Shown: positions 1 to 4,953 of the stretch, in pieces
Layout of the letters: each line of letters begins with the position of its first letter
Position numbering within the stretch: position 1 is the first letter of the stretch
DNA from: Pseudomonadota bacterium
GTDB taxonomy: Bacteria > Pseudomonadota > Gammaproteobacteria > Burkholderiales > SG8-39
Reading direction: 5' to 3'
NCBI GenBank assembly: GCA_003242425.1
Contig: QGUL01000121.1
Coordinates: 1 to 6,117, forward strand
Length of the DNA stretch: 6,117 nt
Notes under the pieces: generated by a model
The model's input: only the letters and a program-made list of their open reading frames with translations
Told to the model about the DNA's origin: nothing
Databases searched by the model: none
Translations under genes and position numbers: made by a program

Positions 1-249
1 CTTGCCAAAAAACGGATCTAGATCCGGCATGCCTGCGAGAAGTCCTGCGCCTGCACCACCTGTCACGTCATCATCCGGGAAGGCTTCGACTCGCTCGACC
101 CCGCCTACGAGGAAGAGGAGGACATGCTCGACAAGGCCTGGGGGCTGGAGCCTACTTCGCGGTTGTCCTGTCAGACGCGCATCAAGGACCGCGATCTCGT
201 CATCGAGATTCCCAAGTACACCATCAACCTCGTCAGCGAACGGCGGTAG
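1..249 (+). CDS. fdx: ISC-type [2Fe-2S] ferredoxin, 3' part, with an in-frame TAG at the window edge
   Basis: This is the adrenodoxin-like ferredoxin that supplies electrons for Fe-S cluster assembly on the IscU scaffold in the cytoplasm. The frame ends at TAG 247-249 and reads [13 protein letters not shown], then [25 protein letters not shown], and finally [13 protein letters not shown]. Cluster-ligand cysteines lie at codons 34-36, 52-54, 61-63 and 169-171. Their spacing (C-x5-C-x2-C, then the fourth Cys 36 residues on) matches E. coli Fdx C42/C48/C51/C87, and an extra Cys at 46-48 matches the conserved non-ligand C46. The N-terminal third lies outside the window. Codon 19-21 is TAG where the family has Glu, and two neighbouring codons (13-15 and 25-27, both CGG) also disagree with the usual NGIEIEH. 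From codon 28 onward the family match is excellent. The gene is therefore either miscalled at the contig edge or a recent pseudogene. Identity of the family is very secure; functional status is uncertain. Confidence 0.9.
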
Positions 250-253
250 GAGG
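248..253 (+). promoter_or_regulatory. Shine-Dalgarno of iscX, overlapping the fdx stop codon
   Basis: AGGAGG lies 5 nt before the ATG at 259 and begins on the last two bases of the fdx TAG. This fixes the iscX start and implies tight translational linkage between the two genes. Confidence 0.8.
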
Positions 254-258
254 GGACG

Positions 259-468
259 ATGAAGTGGACCGACGTGCAGGAAATCGCCATCGAGCTGAGC
301 GAGAAGTATCCGGACATCGATCCGCGCACCGTGCGTTTCACCGATCTGCACAACTGGGTGGTGTCGCTGGAAGGCTTCGACGACGATCCGAAGCGCGGCG
401 GCGAGAAGGTGCTGGAAGCGATCCAGGCCGCGTGGATCGGCGAATCGGATTTCGAAGACGAGGATTGA
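259..468 (+). CDS. iscX: IscX (YfhJ family) Fe-S assembly protein
   Basis: This is a small acidic cytoplasmic protein that binds the cysteine desulfurase IscS and modulates Fe-S cluster assembly; a role as iron adaptor or regulator, in competition with CyaY, is established for the E. coli homologue. The sequence begins MKWTDVQEIA and contains the family signature DPRTVRFTDLHNWV, then EGFDDDP, and LEAIQAAW near the end. At 69 residues it is close to the usual length of about 66. The C-terminus is strongly acidic (ESDFEDED). It starts at ATG 259 with an ideal Shine-Dalgarno, 9 nt after fdx, so it is the last gene of an isc operon whose upstream members lie outside the window. Transcription ends at the hairpin from 508. 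Confidence 0.96.
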   Translation: MKWTDVQEIAIELSEKYPDIDPRTVRFTDLHNWVVSLEGFDDDPKRGGEKVLEAIQAAWIGESDFEDED

Positions 469-507
469 GCGGCCGGGGTCTCATAGGCCGCGGCGAACCG
501 GTGTGAG

Positions 508-544
508 AGCGCGAGGCCGCGGGCACGCGGCCTCGCGCTTTTTT
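508..544 (+). terminator. Rho-independent terminator of the fdx-iscX operon
   Basis: A perfect 14-bp stem (AGCGCGAGGCCGCG at 508-521 pairing with 526-539) encloses a GGCA loop and is followed by a T run at 539-544. It starts 39 nt after the iscX stop. On the opposite strand the same hairpin starts 3 nt past the adhesin stop codon but is followed by CTCACAC instead of a U tract. It therefore works well only for the + strand, and at best weakly for the convergent gene. Confidence 0.9.
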
Positions 545-3500
545 ACTTCGCCTCCGTTGCGCAGGCCGTGCCGGTGATCCGGCCGCCCACGAGGCAGGGC
601 GCGCTTGTGCCCCTGTCCTGAGCTTCCTGAAGCGGAGCGGGCGCTTCGCTAATGGTCGCTGCTTCCGTATCGTCGAACATCGGCGATTGCGGCAGGCGAT
701 GCTCGCGCTCGTTGGTCGCCATGCCCGGCTCGATGGTGAGCTGTCCGTCGACGAAAGTCAGCACATAGTTGTTCGAGCTCAACCCGGATACGGTGATCGT
801 GTAGCTGCCGGGCGTTAAGGCGCCTTGCGCGCTGCCGCCGTAGACGAGCGTGCCGCCCAGCACCGATTCGTCCTCGCCGTTGACGAAGCCGCTGTAGGTG
901 ACGCCGTTGCCGCCGTGGTAAGGCTGGCCGTCGTAGGTTTTGTGATCGTTGTTGGCGATGACCGTGAGCGGTGCCTTGTCGATGGTCAGCGTGCCGGTCT
1001 GGACGATCAGGTCGTAGCCCTGCTGGGTGGAGTACAGACCGGACAGGCCGAGCGTATAAGCGCCGGCATTCGTGCCGCCGCCGGTGAGCACAGCCGTGCC
1101 CAGCAGCCGCGCTGGATCGTACGGATCGACGATGGTGTAACCGGTGCTGCCGGTCTGGTGCTGACCGTTATAGGTGACTTGAGCATCGTTCACGATGACC
1201 GTGAGCGGCGTCAGCAAGCCGCGCAGCAGCGGGGTGCTGAATCCTTCGTAGAGTCGCCATGCGGCGCCGGTACCGCCCTGTCCGTCGATATCCCAGGCGG
1301 TCCCGCCGGCGTTGGACACCTCGGTGGTGAAGGTGTCGAGATTGGTCAGTTGCAGCCAGGAGCGACCGCCGCTGATGCTGGCGTCGATACCGGACCCATA
1401 GCCGATTGCATTCAGGCCATCGTTGATGGTGTTGCCGTTGCTGTCAGTGGTGGCGAAGAAGCTGGACGAGACGCTGCCGCCGGTTTGTCCACCGACCAGG
1501 CCACCGACCATGTTGCCCTGGGCTTCGACTTTGCCCGTGGCGTAGGCCTGGCTGATGCTGCCACTTTCCTGCGCGCCCACCAAGCCGCCGACTATATCGG
1601 TGCCACTGACCTCTCCGGCGGCATAGGCCTGGCTGATGCTGCCACTGTCCTGCATGCCCACCAAACCGCCGACCATAGCGGTGCCACTGACCTCTCCGGC
1701 GGCATAGGACTGGCTGATGCTGCTGCCACCGGTCTGATAACCCACCAGGCCACCGACGGCGCCTCCTGTGCTCTTGACCTTGCTCGTGGCATAGGACTGG
1801 TCGATGCTGCCACCTTCCTGCATGCCCACCAGACCGCCTGCTGAATCTCCGCCGCCATCGACCTCCCCGGTGGCATAGGACTGGCTGATGCTGCTGCCAC
1901 CGGTCTGATTACCCACCAGGCCACCGACGGCGCTTCCCATGCTCTTGACCGTGCTCGCGGCATAGGACTGGTCGATGCTGCCGGACCACTGATAGCCCGC
2001 CAGACCACCGATTTGGCTGCCGCCATCGACCGATCCGGAGGCATAGGACTGACTGATGTTGCCGCCCGTGGAACCTGCCAAGCCGCCGACTTGGTTAGCG
2101 CCGTGGACCGATCCTGCGACGTAGGACAGGCTGATGTTGCCGCCGTCCAGAAAACCGACCAGGCCGCCGACGTAATTCAGCCCCGTGATGTCCACATTCA
2201 CGAGTCCCAGGTTGTGCAGCGTACCGCCGGCGGCGCCGAACAGGCCCACGTAGTCCGATAGACGGTCGATGAAAAGCCCTTCGATCACATGCCCCAGGCC
2301 GTTCAACGTGCCGGTGAAGCCCCTGCTCGAGCCGCCGATAGGCGCAAAGCCTGCGCCATTGTTCCAATCCTTCGTTCCGCTCGCGTCGATGTTATTGGCC
2401 AGCACGAAATTCTTGTCGAGCAGGCTGTGCGAAGCCATGCCCTGCAGGCCGTATACGTCGGTGATTTGGTACGGGTCGTTCATGCCGTCACCGCCGAGGG
2501 CGCGCAGGAAGGTCGCATGTCCGGGATCGAAGCCGAAATCCGCCGCCGTAAAGCCGGGCAGGGGATTGCTCACCTGCTCCCAGCGGCCCGAGCCCAGCCA
2601 GAACCGGCCGACGTTCACATCTTCCGTCGCGGTGAACAGGCTGCCTGCATCGCCCGTGAGGCGCAGGTTGCCAGTCAGGTTCAGCGTCTGGTCGAAGGTG
2701 AAGCTGCCGCTGGTCTCCAGGCTCAGGTTGGGCAGCGCGCTGATCAGCCCGCCGAGGTCAGCCAGCTCGCGCGCGTGGAGCAACTCGCTGTAGCTGCCGA
2801 AGCTGCCGGCGGCGGAGCCGGCCAGTTTCACGGTGAAGGTGTCGCCCGCGAGGCTGAGGCTTTGAGCATCGGCGCCGCTCAGGCCGGCGCCGAAGAACAG
2901 CGCGTTGCGATCGTTGCCGCTACCGTAGTTTTCGGCACTGATGAGCAGCGTGCTGTCATTGAGCGTACCGGGCGCCAGCAGTTGGTAGAAGAAGCCGTTG
3001 GCGCCGGTGGTCAAAGTGAACGGCCTGTTGTCCAGTTGCAGGGACAGGGCGGCGCCAGCCGCCCCGTTGACCGCGGCGGCGTCTTCGTAGAGGACGCCGG
3101 AGAGCACCTGCGGAGCGCCGCCGGACGCCGGGTACTGCCAGAGGAAGTAGGGATAGCTCTGACCTTCGACGATGCCCCAGACGTCGATGAAATCCCAGTT
3201 GTCGAAGTTGTTCCTGCCGAACATCTGCGCGGTGGTCAGTCCGGTGGCGCCACCGCTGCCGCCCACGTTGCCTATCGCATTGCCGCGCCCTGTGGTTTCG
3301 GTGTTCCAGTAGCTGTCGCTGATGCTGCCGCCGGTCTGCTCGCCAACCAGGCCGCCGACATGGGTGATGCCGGTGACCAGGCCGGCCGCATAGGTCTCGT
3401 CGATGCTGCCGCCGGATTGCCGGCCGACCAAGCCGCCGACCTGCGAGCCACTGCCGACGATAGCGGCGGTCGCGTAGGACTGGCTGATGCTGCCGCCGGT

Positions 3501-4718
3501 CTGCTCGCCCACCAGACCGCCGACGATTTGATAGCCGTTGATCTTACCCGTGACGAAGGTCTGGCTGATGTCGGCTTCGCCGCCGCCCACCAGGCCGCCG
3601 ACGTACGACCGGCCGGTGATGCTTGCGGCGACGAGCCCCAGGCTTCGTAAAGTGGCGCCGTCCGCGTATCCGAACAAGCCTACGTAATCCGTTCCCGCCC
3701 GGTTGATATAAAGCCCTTCGATCGTGTGCCCCAGGCCGTCCAACGTGCCGGTGAAGGGATTGCCGATGGTGCCGATGGGCGCGAAGCCTGCGCAGTCGGA
3801 GCCGGCACAGTTCCAGTGCTTGGTGGCGCTCGCATCGATGTTGTTGCCAAGCACGTAAAGGCCGGAAAGATTGTTCTGAATGGCCTGCAACTGCTCGACG
3901 TTCTGCACCACCGTGTACAGGTTCGGGCGGTTCGTCGGGTCGATCGCCCCCGTGGGCAGGTCGTTCTTGTTGAACACCTGGTTGCCCGCCAGACCGATCA
4001 GATAAGGCGTGGTCTGGTTACCGGCATTGGCCCAGACGGTGCCGAATGCGAAGCCGCCGAAGCTCGTAGTGTCGAACATCTGCGCGGTGGTCAACCCGGT
4101 CGCATGCACGCTCCCGGTGCCGCCTTGGTCATTGCCTACGGCATCGTTCTGTCCGGTGGTTTCGGTATTCCAGTAGCTGTTGCTGATGTCGCCATCGTAC
4201 CGCATGCCTACCAGGCCGCCGACATAACCCTGGTAGTTGGAGGTATTGCTGACCGGGCCGGTAGCGTAGGACTGGCTGATACTGCCTCCACCGGCCTGGC
4301 CCCCCACCAGACCGCCGGCGTAGCCATTGTCACCGGTGGTGCTGACCGCGCCGCCGGCATAGGACTGTTGGATGCTGACGCTACCGGTTTGGTAACCCAC
4401 CAGGCCGCCGGCATAGGCGTTAGGAGCGTTGGCGGTCACGTTACCAGTGGCATAGGATTGGATGATGTTGCCCCCGGTTTGACGGCCCACCAGGCCGCCG
4501 GCATAAGAGCTGTAGTAGGACAAGGAACTGGTGACGGTCACGTTACCGGTGGCATAGGACTGGACGATGTCGCTGCCTTCTTGCAATCCCACCAAGCCGC
4601 CGGCTTCGGTACTGTATTCAGCGCTGGCGCTTACATCACCGGTGGCATAGGATTGGATGATGATGCCGCTATCACGTAGATTGCCCACTAAGCCGCCGAC
4701 GGCCTCCCTGCCGTGCAC
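543..4718 (-). CDS. Filamentous-haemagglutinin-like GLUG/MBG adhesin, 3' part of a frameshifted gene
   Basis: This is the C-terminal 1391 residues of a very large predicted surface adhesin of the TpsA type, which would be exported by an outer-membrane TpsB partner not seen here. Numbered from the GTG at 4718, the order is: end of GLUG array A (about 1-170) with cap SYWNTETTGQ; block B header (267-378), four GLUG units, and cap ending at about 527; a beta-rich spacer (534-745); block C header (751-855), nine GLUG units, and a divergent cap to about 1166; two MBG/YDG-type domains (1171-1248 and 1250-1332); and an acidic, Pro-rich tail with C1375 and C1386. There is no transmembrane segment, autotransporter barrel or LPXTG motif. 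The GTG is an internal Val codon with no credible ribosome site, and the frame is open back to 4766. This is therefore not an independent gene but the continuation of the ORF ending at 4672, joined across the C7 tract at 4753-4759. The stop TAA is at 545-543. Family assignment is secure; the ligand is unknown. Confidence 0.85.
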   Translation of the reverse strand: MHGREAVGGLVGNLRDSGIIIQSYATGDVSASAEYSTEAGGLVGLQEGSDIVQSYATGNVTVTSSLSYYSSYAGGLVGRQTGGNIIQSYATGNVTANAPNAYAGGLVGYQTGSVSIQQSYAGGAVSTTGDNGYAGGLVGGQAGGGSISQSYATGPVSNTSNYQGYVGGLVGMRYDGDISNSYWNTETTGQNDAVGNDQGGTGSVHATGLTTAQMFDTTSFGGFAFGTVWANAGNQTTPYLIGLAGNQVFNKNDLPTGAIDPTNRPNLYTVVQNVEQLQAIQNNLSGLYVLGNNIDASATKHWNCAGSDCAGFAPIGTIGNPFTGTLDGLGHTIEGLYINRAGTDYVGLFGYADGATLRSLGLVAASITGRSYVGGLVGGGEADISQTFVTGKINGYQIVGGLVGEQTGGSISQSYATAAIVGSGSQVGGLVGRQSGGSIDETYAAGLVTGITHVGGLVGEQTGGSISDSYWNTETTGRGNAIGNVGGSGGATGLTTAQMFGRNNFDNWDFIDVWGIVEGQSYPYFLWQYPASGGAPQVLSGVLYEDAAAVNGAAGAALSLQLDNRPFTLTTGANGFFYQLLAPGTLNDSTLLISAENYGSGNDRNALFFGAGLSGADAQSLSLAGDTFTVKLAGSAAGSFGSYSELLHARELADLGGLISALPNLSLETSGSFTFDQTLNLTGNLRLTGDAGSLFTATEDVNVGRFWLGSGRWEQVSNPLPGFTAADFGFDPGHATFLRALGGDGMNDPYQITDVYGLQGMASHSLLDKNFVLANNIDASGTKDWNNGAGFAPIGGSSRGFTGTLNGLGHVIEGLFIDRLSDYVGLFGAAGGTLHNLGLVNVDITGLNYVGGLVGFLDGGNISLSYVAGSVHGANQVGGLAGSTGGNISQSYASGSVDGGSQIGGLAGYQWSGSIDQSYAASTVKSMGSAVGGLVGNQTGGSSISQSYATGEVDGGGDSAGGLVGMQEGGSIDQSYATSKVKSTGGAVGGLVGYQTGGSSISQSYAAGEVSGTAMVGGLVGMQDSGSISQAYAAGEVSGTDIVGGLVGAQESGSISQAYATGKVEAQGNMVGGLVGGQTGGSVSSSFFATTDSNGNTINDGLNAIGYGSGIDASISGGRSWLQLTNLDTFTTEVSNAGGTAWDIDGQGGTGAAWRLYEGFSTPLLRGLLTPLTVIVNDAQVTYNGQHQTGSTGYTIVDPYDPARLLGTAVLTGGGTNAGAYTLGLSGLYSTQQGYDLIVQTGTLTIDKAPLTVIANNDHKTYDGQPYHGGNGVTYSGFVNGEDESVLGGTLVYGGSAQGALTPGSYTITVSGLSSNNYVLTFVDGQLTIEPGMATNEREHRLPQSPMFDDTEAATISEAPAPLQEAQDRGTSAPCLVGGRITGTACATEAK
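546..722 (-). other. C-terminal tail with C-x10-C pair
   Basis: The last 59 residues of the adhesin contain an acidic, Ala/Pro-rich linker (FDDTEAATISEAPAPLQEAQ) followed by APCLVGGRITGTACATEAK at the C-terminus. The two cysteines (codons 596-594 and 563-561) are ten residues apart, the second five residues from the end. They are two of only four cysteines in the visible 1.86-kilo-residue reading. Position and spacing resemble the disulfide loop at the C-terminus of H. influenzae HMW1. Confidence 0.6.
723..1208 (-). repeat. Two tandem MBG/YDG-type domains
   Basis: Two copies of about 80 residues. Copy 1 (1208-975) starts PLTVIVNDAQVTYNGQ and ends GTLTIDKA. Copy 2 (971-723) starts PLTVIANNDHKTYDGQPY, contains NGVTYSGFVNGEDESVLGG and SYTITVSGLSSNNY, and ends GQLTIEPG. 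The motif order xLTVxANDxxKTYDG ... SGxxNYxLxxxxGxLTI is that of the MBG/YDG repeats of bacterial adhesins. They form beta-sandwich stalks; placed after the helical blocks, they probably act as a cell-proximal spacer. Confidence 0.8.
1428..2168 (-). repeat. GLUG array C (9 units)
   Basis: Nine units of 26-29 residues, more uniform than array A. Two begin GGLAG instead of GGLVG. Repeats such as QTGGSSISQSYATGEV and SGSISQAYAAGEVSG recur nearly unchanged, and neighbouring units are similar at DNA level (see the duplication at 1690-2028). The array ends in GGSVSSSFFATTDSNGN and a divergent cap that lacks the SYWNTETTG sequence used by arrays A and B. Confidence 0.85.
1690..2028 (-). repeat. Two-unit (171/168 bp) tandem duplication in GLUG array C
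   Basis: Copies at 1690-1860 and 1861-2028 each encode one pair of GLUG units (57 and 56 residues). The first 122 nt of the copies differ at 8 positions by hand count, far closer than typical units of this array. Both contain SIDQSYA and QTGGSSISQSYA in the same order. This suggests recent expansion in steps of two repeats. Confidence 0.75.
2154..2468 (-). repeat. Block C header module (copy 3 of 3)
   Basis: Header copy reading LLDKNFVLANNIDAS-G-TKDWNNGAGFAPIG, FTGTLNGLGHVIEGLFIDR, DYVGLFG, GLVNVDITG and YVGGLVG. It is clearly paralogous to copies A and B at protein level. Confidence 0.8.
2484..3119 (-). other. Beta-rich spacer domain between blocks B and C
   Basis: About 210 residues of adhesin without GLUG repeats. 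The start (SGVLYEDAAAVNGAAGAALSL, then TLTTGANGFFYQLLAPGTL) resembles the carboxypeptidase-regulatory/transthyretin-like fold, in which a G-x-V-Y-x-D start leads to a G-x-Y-x-L-L-x-P-G strand. The remainder has alternating beta patterns (LETSGSFTFDQTLNLTGNLRLTG) and ends with FLRALGGDGMNDPYQI before the next header. The domain name is tentative. Confidence 0.5.
3285..3599 (-). repeat. GLUG array B (4 units plus cap)
   Basis: A short array of four GGLVG units, followed by GGEADISQTF, EQTGGSISQSY, RQSGGSIDETY and EQTGGSISDSY. The last runs into cap SYWNTETTGR and ATGLTTAQMF, the same cap as array A, and then a short VWGIVEGQSYPYFLW closing strand. Confidence 0.85.
3585..3920 (-). repeat. Block B header module (copy 2 of 3)
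   Basis: Header copy reading LQAIQNNLSGLYVLGNNIDAS, GFAPIG, FTGTLDGLGHTIEGLYINR, DYVGLFG, GLVAASITG, YVGGLVG. It differs from the other copies by a short insertion carrying two cysteines (WNCAGSDCAG) where copies A and C have WNGGAG and WNNGAG. Confidence 0.8.
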
Positions 4719-4953
4719 AGACGTTGTGGCGTAGGATCGGCTGAGCGTGCCGCCCCCCCTGCCAGCCTACCAAACCGCCAACGTAATATTCTTGTCCTGT
4801 TACCGTCCCTGTCGCGTAGGACTCGCTGATCGTGTGGGCAGTTTTCATAAGGCCCACGAGGCCTCCGACCACTGAAACGCCGTTGATCGATCCGCTCACA
4901 AAGGATCGGATGATGTGACCATCGTTACCGTCCAACGTGCCTACCAGGCCGCC
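4149..4953 (-). repeat. GLUG array A (9 units plus cap)
   Basis: Nine GGLVG-led units of roughly 27-34 residues, typically ending in SYATG-x-V before the next GGLVG. The unit starts are followed by TLDGND, LMKTAH, WQGG, NLRDS, LQEGS, RQTGG, YQTGS, GQAGG and MRYDG. Several units carry long Ser/Tyr/Asn-rich loops (SSLSYYSSY, ANAPNAY). The array closes with the cap SYWNTETTGQ and then ATGLTTAQMF. The frameshift falls in unit 3. Confidence 0.85.

Noticed and set aside
2..262. An 86-codon open frame starting near the left edge
   Set aside because: It is the +1 shadow of fdx; the fdx frame matches Isc ferredoxin in every key position while this frame is Ser/Arg/Pro-rich text.
508..539. The hairpin as an efficient terminator for the adhesin as well
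   Set aside because: On the - strand the stem is followed by CTCACAC and not by a U tract, so only the + strand use is well supported.
825..1844. A 339-codon + strand open frame with repeated GGIGLADAA-like text
   Set aside because: Its repeats are only the complement of the GLUG array and MBG coding strand; the same applies to the 317-codon frame at 3726-4679.
1500..2170. Regularly spaced DNA repeats resembling a CRISPR-like array
   Set aside because: The period is a multiple of three (81-87 and 171 bp), the repeats are imperfect, and they translate without stops into GLUG units, so they are coding repeats.
2289..3650. A 453-codon open frame on the + strand, antisense to the adhesin
   Set aside because: It lies fully opposite convincing adhesin sequence, has no recognisable domain, and reads as Ala/Val/Asp/Gly-rich low-complexity text. 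Long antisense open frames are expected over GC-rich, stop-poor repeats.
4716..4718. GTG as the start of an independent 1391-residue adhesin gene
   Set aside because: There is no Shine-Dalgarno or signal peptide, and the codon is a Val inside a normal GLUG unit (TSVHGREAVGGLVG). The upstream frame continues the same repeat.
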